Assembly: GCA_023135135.1 (NCBI GenBank)
Contig: JAGLTT010000004.1
Span: 1 to 14,700, forward strand
Reading direction: 5' to 3'
Source of the DNA: Dehalococcoidales bacterium
GTDB taxonomy: Bacteria; Chloroflexota; Dehalococcoidia; Dehalococcoidales; RBG-16-60-22
DNA length: 14,700 bases
Part shown: one piece after another, positions 8,625-14,700 of the stretch
Numbering within the stretch: position 1 is the stretch's first letter
Layout of the letters: each line of letters starts with the position of its first letter
The notes under the pieces: generated by a model
What the model was told of the DNA's origin: nothing
Databases searched by the model: none
Seen by the model: only the letters and a program-made list of their open reading frames with translations
Position numbers and translations under genes: made by a program

Positions 8625-9712
8625 TTTATTACCCTCGGAATCAGGCCTGCCCTCATGGCGAAATCGCAGAGCGTTACCGCCATCATGGCTTCAACCACCG
8701 GCACCGCCCTGGGGACGATGCAGACATCATGCCTGCCTTCGATTCTAAGGCCGGTGCTTGCCATTTTTTGGATATCAACCGTTGCCTGTTCCCGGGCGAT
8801 GGAGGAGGTAGGCTTGACAGCTACCCTGACCACTATTGGCATCCCGCTGCTGATGCCGCCAAGAATTCCACCGGCATTATTGGTCGCCGTTACTATTCTA
8901 TCGCCCTGAAGGATAAACGGGTCATTATTCTCCGAACCCTTTTTACGGGCTACCGCAAAACCGGCGCCGAACTCCACTCCCTTAACCGCCGGTATGGCGA
9001 GCAGCGCTTTAGCCAACTCCCCATCAAGGCTATCAAAGACCGGCTCGCCCAGACCGACCGGCACATTGAGGGCGATACCTTCGATAATACCGCCGAGGCT
9101 GTCGCCTTCCTGCTTCGTCATGGCGATAAGCTCGGTCATTTTCTTCGAGGCGGAGGGGTCAGCGCAATACAGCGGGTCGTCCCCGGCCTTTTTCTTTATA
9201 TCATCGTATTCCACAGGTCCGGCGGCAATGCCGCCGATTTCCACCGTATGCGCGACTATTTCAACGCCGATTGTATCCAGCAACTTCCCGGCAACGGCTC
9301 CCGCCATGACAAAGGTGGCGGTAATCCTGCCGGAAAACCTGCCCCCACCCCGCCAGTCGTTGAAACCGCCGTATTTAGTATAGGCGGTAAAGTCGGCGTG
9401 TCCCGGGCGGAGGCGGAAACGAATATCCGCGTAATCGGCATCTTTGACATCCTCGTTGGCTATCAGCAGGCAAACGGGCGCGCCGGTGGTAAAGCCATCG
9501 CTGACCCCGGCCAGAATTTCGACCCTATCTTTCTCCTGCCGGGTGGTCGAAGCCGCACCCTCACCGGCCCGTCGCCTGTCCACCTCTTTCTGTATATCGG
9601 CTATAGCAAGGGGCAGACCGGCGGGGCAGCCATCAATGACGACCCCCACACATTTACCGTGGCTTTCGCCGAAGCTGGTTACGGTGAATAAACTGCCGAT
9701 ATTATTTTGCAT
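8621..9712 (-). CDS. aroC: Chorismate synthase
   Basis: Turns 5-enolpyruvylshikimate 3-phosphate into chorismate by a reduced-FMN-dependent anti-1,4 elimination, the last shikimate step. The 363 residues are of normal length. Signatures: [19 protein letters not shown] (12-30), [14 protein letters not shown] (102-115), [14 protein letters not shown] (119-132) and [17 protein letters not shown] (327-343). GGAG sits 4 nt before the ATG, inside the end of aroA. It overlaps aroA by 11 bp and pheA by 4 bp. The two neighbouring steps of the pathway are therefore made from adjacent, coupled genes. Confidence 0.97.
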   Translation of the reverse strand: MQNNIGSLFTVTSFGESHGKCVGVVIDGCPAGLPLAIADIQKEVDRRRAGEGAASTTRQEKDRVEILAGVSDGFTTGAPVCLLIANEDVKDADYADIRFRLRPGHADFTAYTKYGGFNDWRGGGRFSGRITATFVMAGAVAGKLLDTIGVEIVAHTVEIGGIAAGPVEYDDIKKKAGDDPLYCADPSASKKMTELIAMTKQEGDSLGGIIEGIALNVPVGLGEPVFDSLDGELAKALLAIPAVKGVEFGAGFAVARKKGSENNDPFILQGDRIVTATNNAGGILGGISSGMPIVVRVAVKPTSSIAREQATVDIQKMASTGLRIEGRHDVCIVPRAVPVVEAMMAVTLCDFAMRAGLIPRVIK

Positions 9713-11036
9713 CTATCTCCAGCTCCCCTCCAGCACTTTTCATGACTTCCCAGAAATCCGGGAATGTCTTGGCAACACATTCGGCGCCATCGACGGTAAC
9801 ACCGCCGAGGGCAGCACCGAGCACGCCGAAAGCCATGGCAATCCGGTGGTCGCCGTGACTATCAATAGTAACGGGTTCCCGCTCTTCTTCAACCTTATCC
9901 TCGATTTTCTCCTCATCTTCTTCTTCCTCGTCATCCTTTTTCGGCTTCGGTGCTTTTAAGCCGACAATGGTAAGGCTGTCCTGGCCTTCGGTTACGGTAA
10001 CGCCCATTCTCGCCAGTCCCTCTTTGATGACAGCCACCCGGTTAGACTCTTTAATACGAGCCCGTTCTATACCGATAAACAAGCTGGTACCTTCGGCCAG
10101 AGAGGCCAGTACCGCCATGGTCGGCAAAAGGTCAATACAATCGGAAAGGTCGGCATGTATCGCCCGCAGGTCACCCTCACTCACGGTGACGGAATCCCCG
10201 GCTACTTTTACTTTAGCACCCATGCTGCGCAGGAAGTCCAGTATTACCCGGTCGCCCTGAAGGCTGGCTGTGCTCAGATTGCCCACCGTTATGCCCTCGG
10301 AAACAGCCCCCAGTGCCAGGAAATAGGAAGCGGATGACCAGTCGCCTTCAATTTTCAGTCGGGTCGGTTTATACGCCTGGCGACTGATGGCGAATTTATC
10401 CCACTCGGAACGGACGTTAATGCCGAACTGCTTCAGGCACCAGAGCGTCATCAGGACATAGGGCTTCGACGTCATAGGAGTCGTCATCCTGATACTAACT
10501 TCCTTTGTGGCAAAGGGAGCAATCAGGAGCAAGGCCGATATAAACTGTGAACTTATGTTTCCCGGCACCTCTGTAAGGCCTCCCTTCAGGGTACCGCCTT
10601 CGATGATTACCGGAGGCGTCGTTTTGCCTTCCGTGGTGCCTTTTATCCCCAGTTGTTCCAACGCCTCGACAAGAGACCTCATCGGTCTTTTAGAGAGAGA
10701 TGGGCCACCGATAAGCTTGTGCTTGCCGGGAATAAGCGAACATATGGCCATCATAAATCTCATGGTAGTCGCCGATTCGCCGCAGAACAATTCTTCAGTC
10801 GGCACCCGGAGTCTTCCGCCGGTAACCAGCCACGTATCTTCTTCTTTCGCGAATGTTATGCCGATTTTACCCAGGACATCGGCGGCGGCATTGGTATCAT
10901 CACTGACCAGCGGATGTACAATCTCGCTGTTCCCCCGGCTAAGAGCGGCGCATACCAGCGCACGGATAGTCATGCTCTTGGAAGCAGGGACTGCCACTTT
11001 CCCTTTTACTTCGCTTTTCTTAACGCTAACTTTCAT
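9702..11036 (-). CDS. aroA: 3-phosphoshikimate 1-carboxyvinyltransferase (EPSP synthase)
   Basis: Adds the enolpyruvyl group of PEP to shikimate 3-phosphate. The 444 residues are somewhat longer than usual because of an insertion. Visible landmarks: substrate loop [11 protein letters not shown] (17-27), PEP loop [10 protein letters not shown] (85-94), [12 protein letters not shown] (115-126), [10 protein letters not shown] (162-171), catalytic Asp302 in CIDLLP, Glu330 in IKESNR, and [13 protein letters not shown] (392-404). Two oddities. Ala89 occupies the E. coli Gly96 position, whose change to Ala weakens glyphosate binding. A charged tract at residues 363-388 (15 acidic and 6 basic of 26) interrupts the loop before DSHGDHR. 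The gene overlaps aroK and aroC by 11 bp each. GGAG lies 13 nt before the ATG, a weak site that suits coupled translation. Confidence 0.96.
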   Translation of the reverse strand: MKVSVKKSEVKGKVAVPASKSMTIRALVCAALSRGNSEIVHPLVSDDTNAAADVLGKIGITFAKEEDTWLVTGGRLRVPTEELFCGESATTMRFMMAICSLIPGKHKLIGGPSLSKRPMRSLVEALEQLGIKGTTEGKTTPPVIIEGGTLKGGLTEVPGNISSQFISALLLIAPFATKEVSIRMTTPMTSKPYVLMTLWCLKQFGINVRSEWDKFAISRQAYKPTRLKIEGDWSSASYFLALGAVSEGITVGNLSTASLQGDRVILDFLRSMGAKVKVAGDSVTVSEGDLRAIHADLSDCIDLLPTMAVLASLAEGTSLFIGIERARIKESNRVAVIKEGLARMGVTVTEGQDSLTIVGLKAPKPKKDDEEEEDEEKIEDKVEEEREPVTIDSHGDHRIAMAFGVLGAALGGVTVDGAECVAKTFPDFWEVMKSAGGELEIDAK

Positions 11037-11547
11037 TTTCTTTTAGTTTCTCCATAATCTTCTCGACTACCGAGTAGGCGCTTATCCTGGAAGTATTTAT
11101 CGTAACATCAGCCGACCGCTTATAGTAAGGCTCGCGGAATTTCATAAGCTCTTCAATTTGCCGCGTCCGGTCAGGCACAGCAAGTAAAGGCCTCTCATCC
11201 GTATCAGCCGACGTACGCTTTATGATTACCTGCGATGATGCCATCAGGCAGATGATAACACACTCCTTCCTGAGGCGGTCAATGTTTATTTTATTAAGAA
11301 CTATACCACCACCGCAAGCGATAACGGCATTCTTTTTAATGGCGACTTCCCCGGTAGCCTCAATTTCCAGCTCACGGAAACCAATTTCGCCGTCCTGCCG
11401 GAATATCTCGGGGATGGACTTGCCGGCTTTCTTTTCAATCACGGCATCCAGCTCGATGAACTCCTTGTCCAGTTTTTCGGCTAGAAGTTTGCCCACCACC
11501 GTTTTTCCCGTTCCCATAAAACCTATCAGGGCGACGCTAGTCTTCAT
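11026..11547 (-). CDS. aroK: Shikimate kinase
   Basis: Phosphorylates shikimate at O3 using ATP. The 173 residues form a single NMP-kinase-like domain. Walker A is GFMGTGKT (9-16); the substrate site includes Asp34 (ELDAVIE), Arg58 in GEIGFRELE and ACGGG (78-81); the lid is DERPLL with Arg119; and the adenine/substrate-side REPYY holds Arg138. The Walker A second Met and Thr15-type variation are normal for the family. GGAG lies 4 nt before the ATG, within the end of aroE. The ATG is 11 bp inside aroE and the stop is 11 bp inside aroA. Confidence 0.96.
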   Translation of the reverse strand: MKTSVALIGFMGTGKTVVGKLLAEKLDKEFIELDAVIEKKAGKSIPEIFRQDGEIGFRELEIEATGEVAIKKNAVIACGGGIVLNKINIDRLRKECVIICLMASSQVIIKRTSADTDERPLLAVPDRTRQIEELMKFREPYYKRSADVTINTSRISAYSVVEKIMEKLKENES

Positions 11548-12415
11548 GGCTCTCCAGCATTTTTACAGCTTCCTTCTTCATCAGGTCGATCGGGGCCGCC
11601 TGCCCGGTCCACTTCTCGAAAGCCAGAGCTCCCTGCCAGGCGAGCATATCAATTCCGCTTATTGTCTGAGCACCGGCCGCTTTAGCTTCGTTGAGCAACC
11701 TGGTATTGATGGGATTATAAACTACATCGAAAACAACCAGGCCCTTTCTGAGCAAGTCGGCGGGAACCGGACTCTTATCGCCAGCGGGACTCATGCCCAC
11801 GCTGGTAGCGTTAACTAGTATGTCGGCATTGTGCAGCACTTCGGCCAGATAATCGTCACGGAGTTCCAGCACCCGCACTACCTTGCCGAAGTCCTCCTTA
11901 ATAAGCTCGGCAATATTTTCCGCCCAGTCGAGCTCCTCCTGCCGGTTGAGGATAGTCAGGCTGACAACTTTTTCCGCAAGGATATAGGTAATAGCCCTCG
12001 CGGCACCACCGGCGCCCAGTACCACAACACTCTTACCCCCCGGCTCAACTCCCCGCTCCAGCATGGCCTTCAGAAAACCATCGGCATCGGTGTTATAACC
12101 CCTTAACTCACCGCCAGTGTTCACCACGGTATTTACCGCGCCTATCTTCTCGGCTATGGGGTCGAGACCGTCCAGCACGGGGATAATGGATACCTTGTGG
12201 GGTATGGTGACATTAAAACCGCACACATTCAGGGCCCGCAGGCCGTCGACAGCTGGCGCCAGTTGCTCCGGCTTGACCCGGAACGGAATATAGATATAGT
12301 CCAGCCCCAGCTTTTTATAGGCGGCGTTGTGCATCACCGGCGACATGGTATGCTCGACGGGGTCGCCGATTAACGCACAGATTTTGGTTTTGCCGGATAT
12401 ATCTTTATCTGACAT
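11537..12415 (-). CDS. aroE: Shikimate dehydrogenase (NADP-dependent)
   Basis: Reduces 3-dehydroshikimate to shikimate. In 292 residues: the N-terminal substrate domain has LIGDPVEHTMSPVMHN (15-30), with the Ser that holds the shikimate carboxylate, and the catalytic Lys74 in NVTIPHK. GAVNTVV (92-98) and GYNTDADGF with Asp110 complete the site. The NADP domain has VVLGAGGAARA (131-141) and NRQEE (157-161), where NR is the usual NADPH-phosphate contact. A C-terminal GIDMLAWQGALAFEKWTG (254-271) is typical. The upstream Shine-Dalgarno match is poor (GAAG directly abuts the ATG), so expression probably depends on ribosomes finishing aroD, which it overlaps by 11 bp. Confidence 0.96.
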   Translation of the reverse strand: MSDKDISGKTKICALIGDPVEHTMSPVMHNAAYKKLGLDYIYIPFRVKPEQLAPAVDGLRALNVCGFNVTIPHKVSIIPVLDGLDPIAEKIGAVNTVVNTGGELRGYNTDADGFLKAMLERGVEPGGKSVVVLGAGGAARAITYILAEKVVSLTILNRQEELDWAENIAELIKEDFGKVVRVLELRDDYLAEVLHNADILVNATSVGMSPAGDKSPVPADLLRKGLVVFDVVYNPINTRLLNEAKAAGAQTISGIDMLAWQGALAFEKWTGQAAPIDLMKKEAVKMLESHED

Positions 12416-13073
12416 CTTCGAGCATTCTGTAAATCTTTCTTAAATTTTCTACCGTTATCTGTCCGGCGGCCGATTCGCTACCTTCCTCAATCGAAGCGTA
12501 GGTGAAATAGCCGCCCACCAGCGGACAGAGAACCCGGGAGATTTGCCCCATGTCACCCATAGCAAAGGAGACCACCTTTTTCTCCGGAAAGTCTGATATA
12601 AGCTGTAAAACAGCTAAATTATCCGCGAAAGTACGGGCGGTAGTAACCACCTTGCAGATAGCGGCGCCGGCGGCTATTTGTTTTTTTACTATCTCACCCA
12701 TCTTCTCCACAGAGGGCATTTCCTTTAAATTGTGATAGGAAATCAAACATTCGGCCTTGCCTTGAATATTCCTCACCACCTTACCGACCTCCGGCGTGCC
12801 GAGCTCTATATCGACGATTGATGCCCCAAGCTCGATAGCGCTGAGGAGTGTTTCTATTCTCTCCGACTCGGCACCCTTCCAGCCACCGCCCTCCTCAGCC
12901 CTGCGGTTGCAGGCCAGCCACGGTTTACTCAGATTTTTGGTTACCTCCTGCCAGCCGCTGCCGATAAGGTCGATGCGTAACTCGAAAAGGTCAACCAGCG
13001 ACTCGACTTTTTTTACAGCTTCGAGGTCGTCATTTACGATAGAGGCGCATATTTTGGGTCTATCCCCAGCCAA
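12405..13073 (-). CDS. aroD: Type I 3-dehydroquinate dehydratase, TTG start
   Basis: Removes water from 3-dehydroquinate through a Schiff base. From the chosen TTG the protein is 222 residues and begins MAGDRPKICASI, where family members start. Catalytic His114 lies in SYHNL and Schiff-base Lys141 in CKVVTTAR, with MGDMGQISR (172-180) binding substrate carboxylate and AGQI (203-206) near the C terminus. A longer reading from an upstream TTG (13103) would add MTRLWWRRCW, which has no family counterpart and no ribosome site. The 13073 TTG instead follows a perfect AGGAGGT at a 5-nt gap. The gene overlaps the aroB end by 14 bp and the aroE start by 11 bp. The type I enzyme, rather than AroQ type II, is the one clustered here. 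Confidence 0.92.
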   Translation of the reverse strand: MAGDRPKICASIVNDDLEAVKKVESLVDLFELRIDLIGSGWQEVTKNLSKPWLACNRRAEEGGGWKGAESERIETLLSAIELGASIVDIELGTPEVGKVVRNIQGKAECLISYHNLKEMPSVEKMGEIVKKQIAAGAAICKVVTTARTFADNLAVLQLISDFPEKKVVSFAMGDMGQISRVLCPLVGGYFTYASIEEGSESAAGQITVENLRKIYRMLEDVR

Positions 13074-14139
13074 CCAACACCTCCTCCACCAGAGCCGGGT
13101 CAATTTCGTCGCTGATAAAGGCGTTACCGATTGACCTAAGCAGGACGAACCTTATCCTGTCCTGCGCTACTTTCTTGTCGTGCTGCATGGCCTGCCATAC
13201 CGCCTCTTTATCCATGTCCGGCATTTCCGTGGGGAGTCCGGCTTTCTCGATAATTCTCTCCAGCTTGACGATATCAACCTCATCGAGTATTTCCATCCGG
13301 CTGGATATTTTAGCCGCCGCCATCATTCCGATAGCCACGGCCTGGCCGTGTTTAAGCTCATAATCCGAGACGGCCTCTATAGCGTGGCCTATGGTATGTC
13401 CGTAGTTCAGAATACCCCTCAGGCCCACCTCTTTTTCATCCTTCTCTACTATTTCGGCTTTGATTCTGGCCGTCTCCAGAACGACAGTCTCCAGCACCGA
13501 AGGGTGATATTGCAGCGCCTTATTCATGTTAATATCCAGGAAATTAAAGAAACTCTTGTTCCTGATGGCGGCAGTCTTGATGACCTCGGCCAATCCGTTG
13601 GCAAGTTCGATTTCCGGGAGCGTCTTCAGCGTATCAATATCAGCCACGACCATTTTCGGCTGATAGAATACACCGATGATGTTCTTTAACTGTCCATGGT
13701 CAACGGCCGTCTTCCCGCCGATACTGCTATCGACCTGCGCCAGCAGGGTTGTCGGCACCTGTATCAACGGCACCCCCCGCATGTAAGTAGCCGCCACGAA
13801 ACCGGCCAGGTCGCCGATTACCCCACCACCCAGAGCCAGGACGGGAGTCGTCCTTTCTGCATAGGCCTCAGTCAGGTCATCATAGAGCCTGCCGGCGGTT
13901 TCCAGAGATTTCTGCTCTTCCCCCGGCGGCACCTCCAGAATGGTCACATCGAACCCGGCATTGGCCAGACCCCGCTCGAGGACCTCTGCGTAAAGGCCCT
14001 CTACGATAGTATCGGTGATAATAACCGCTTTGCCAGAAAAATCTCTCCCTTTCAGCCAGAGCCCTATCCGCGCCAGCAATCCGGTCCCGACACGTATCTC
14101 GTAGCTACAGGTGCCGAGTTCTACTTTTAGTTTCTTCAT
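13060..14139 (-). CDS. aroB: 3-dehydroquinate synthase
   Basis: Cyclises DAHP to 3-dehydroquinate, using NAD and a divalent metal. The 359 residues are of normal length. NAD-binding GGGVIGDLAGFVAATYMRG (104-122), then QVPTTLLAQVDSSIGGKTAVDH (127-148), with metal ligands Glu185 (NGLAEVIK), His248 (NYGHTIGHAIE) and His264 (KHGQAVAIGM). It is the first gene of the operon in this window; DAHP synthase, which supplies its substrate, is not adjacent. No good ribosome site precedes the ATG: AGAGGT is about 13 nt away. A possible -10 (TAAAAT, 14152-14147) sits so close that the mRNA could be leaderless. Confidence 0.97.
   Translation of the reverse strand: MKKLKVELGTCSYEIRVGTGLLARIGLWLKGRDFSGKAVIITDTIVEGLYAEVLERGLANAGFDVTILEVPPGEEQKSLETAGRLYDDLTEAYAERTTPVLALGGGVIGDLAGFVAATYMRGVPLIQVPTTLLAQVDSSIGGKTAVDHGQLKNIIGVFYQPKMVVADIDTLKTLPEIELANGLAEVIKTAAIRNKSFFNFLDINMNKALQYHPSVLETVVLETARIKAEIVEKDEKEVGLRGILNYGHTIGHAIEAVSDYELKHGQAVAIGMMAAAKISSRMEILDEVDIVKLERIIEKAGLPTEMPDMDKEAVWQAMQHDKKVAQDRIRFVLLRSIGNAFISDEIDPALVEEVLVGWG
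13079..13085 (-). promoter_or_regulatory. Ribosome binding site that sets the aroD start
   Basis: A full AGGAGGT on the minus strand lies inside the last codons of aroB. It is 5 nt upstream of the TTG at 13073-13071. It is the strongest Shine-Dalgarno match in the aro operon and compensates for the weak start codon. It rules against the longer open frame that begins at 13103. Confidence 0.8.
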
Positions 14140-14146
14140 TTATGCC

Positions 14147-14175
14147 ATTTTACCTCTACTTTCTGTAGCATGCAA
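14147..14175 (-). promoter_or_regulatory. Weak candidate promoter for the aroB operon
   Basis: On the minus strand TTGCAT (14175-14170) matches only three of six -35 bases, then a 17-bp spacer, then TAAAAT (14152-14147), five of six -10 bases. The start would fall at or within a base or two of the aroB ATG. The 14140-14431 gap (292 bp) also holds an AT-rich stretch at 14191-14230 with several poorer -10-like sequences, so the true operon promoter is not settled. Confidence 0.3.
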
Positions 14176-14270
14176 TAACGGCGAAGCGTGAATTATGAAC
14201 ATATTTATAGTTATTTTTTTATTTATATGGGATGCAGACTAATTTATTCACGGATTCCTTGGTAAAAATG

Positions 14271-14299
14271 TTGACATATAGTACCAATTTGTGTTAAAT
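14271..14299 (+). promoter_or_regulatory. Sigma70-type promoter for rpsL
   Basis: Perfect TTGACA (14271-14276), a 17-bp spacer and TTAAAT (14294-14299, four of six). AT-rich DNA lies upstream (14191-14250), as often seen at strongly expressed ribosomal protein operons. The predicted start near 14306 gives a leader of about 126 nt. Same architecture as the glyA and pyrG promoters in this window. Confidence 0.7.
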
Positions 14300-14378
14300 T
14301 TATTATTTAGTGCTCAGGATTCAGTAATAGTGGATGGATTGAGCAATAATACCTCGGTCTGTCACTAGAATTCTAGAA

Positions 14379-14400
14379 TGGATGGGCTATGGCTCATCCA
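14379..14400 (+). promoter_or_regulatory. Hairpin in the rpsL leader
   Basis: A 9-bp stem (14379-14387 with 14392-14400), including one G-U pair, closes a TATG tetraloop. It begins TGGATG and ends CATCCA. There is no U tract after it, so it is not a simple terminator. It ends 31 nt before the ATG, upstream of the GGAGGGAG ribosome site (14421-14428). A 12-nt palindrome, CTAGAATTCTAG (14365-14376), lies just before it. It could be a ribosomal-protein feedback structure, but no known leader motif is recognised. Confidence 0.4.
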
Positions 14401-14431
14401 TTGTAATTGTAGGGGGGACAGGAGGGAGACA

Positions 14432-14700
14432 ATGCCAACAATAAATCAACTGGTTCGCAAGGGGCGCAAAAAGGCCCCCAAGAAGGACAAGACGCCGGCA
14501 CTGGGGTATACCTATAATGCCCTGAAGAACAGGGTACAGATGGGTAAAAGTTGCCCACAGAAGCGTGGTGTCTGCATACAGGTAAAGACGACGACTCCCA
14601 AGAAGCCCAATTCCGCCCTGCGTAAGATAGCCAGGGTAAGGCTGACCAACCATATGGAAGTCACCGCCTATATACCCGGTGAAGGACACGAATTACAGGA
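14432..14700 (+). CDS. rpsL: 30S ribosomal protein S12, N-terminal part (runs off the right edge)
   Basis: S12 lies at the decoding centre of the small subunit. The first 89 codons are present: [14 protein letters not shown], then [47 protein letters not shown] and [11 protein letters not shown]. Relative to E. coli S12, 14 extra residues lie between PAL and CPQ, at the site where Firmicutes S12 also has an insertion. The Lys pair in TPKKPNS is wild type, so no classical streptomycin-resistance change is seen there. The strong GGAGGGAG ribosome site is 3-4 nt before the ATG. It is normally the first gene of the str operon (rpsL-rpsG-fusA), which would continue to the right. Confidence 0.97.
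   Translation, partial: MPTINQLVRKGRKKAPKKDKTPALGYTYNALKNRVQMGKSCPQKRGVCIQVKTTTPKKPNSALRKIARVRLTNHMEVTAYIPGEGHELQ

Noticed and set aside
8729..9691. 320-codon open frame on the plus strand opposite aroC
   Set aside because: It covers aroC almost exactly in antisense. The aroC protein shows all family motifs, and the opposite frame has no recognisable domain or start signal.
14387..14689. 100-codon open frame on the minus strand opposite rpsL
   Set aside because: rpsL is unmistakable on the plus strand with a strong ribosome site; the opposite frame is incidental.

Overview
The window is a stretch of bacterial core-metabolism chromosome with no mobile element, CRISPR array, tRNA or rRNA that I can see. 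Gene content, moderate GC, and the compact aroB-aroD-aroE-aroK-aroA-aroC-pheA cluster next to a str-type rpsL suggest Chloroflexota, most likely class Dehalococcoidia. That assignment is inference from gene order and protein style, not from a search. The S12 protein carries the same kind of N-terminal insertion as Firmicutes S12, which fits a non-proteobacterial lineage.

Layout. (1) Positions 1-3161, all on the minus strand: glyA (serine hydroxymethyltransferase), a CysM/CysK-type cysteine synthase, a small YprB-like DEDDy 3'-5' exonuclease, and the 5' part of prs (PRPP synthetase), which has its own extended -10 promoter. (2) Positions 3162-3463: a divergent control region with two sigma70-type promoters, each TTGACA with a 17-bp spacer. 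One drives glyA leftward. The other (TTGACA/TATAAT) drives pyrG rightward through a leader of about 160 nt that ends in an intrinsic-terminator-like hairpin. (3) Positions 3464-7540, plus strand: pyrG (CTP synthase), a transaldolase of the TalC/FSA type, rho, and an unrecognised 113-residue protein with its own likely promoter. (4) Positions 7557-14139, minus strand: the shikimate/phenylalanine operon read as aroB, aroD, aroE, aroK, aroA, aroC, pheA. Every junction overlaps, and four consecutive junctions overlap by exactly 11 bp. It covers steps 2-7 of the shikimate pathway plus chorismate to phenylpyruvate. DAHP synthase (step 1) and any tyrosine or tryptophan branch gene are absent from the window. 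(5) Positions 14140-14431: a second divergent control region with a TTGACA-17-TTAAAT promoter and a structured leader before rpsL, whose first 89 codons close the window.

Together the genes cover serine to glycine/C1 and cysteine, PRPP and CTP supply, pentose-phosphate carbon shuffling, transcription termination, and aromatic amino acid synthesis. PRPP, erythrose-4-phosphate (made by transaldolase) and chorismate link several of them. I found no convincing undescribed system. The best second-look items are within known genes: an Ala at the glyphosate-determining Gly96 position of EPSP synthase; a 26-residue acidic insertion in the same enzyme; a His in place of the conserved Gln beside the glutaminase Cys of CTP synthase; a putative pyrG attenuator; Rho changes at bicyclomycin-contact positions; and the repeated 11-bp gene overlaps.
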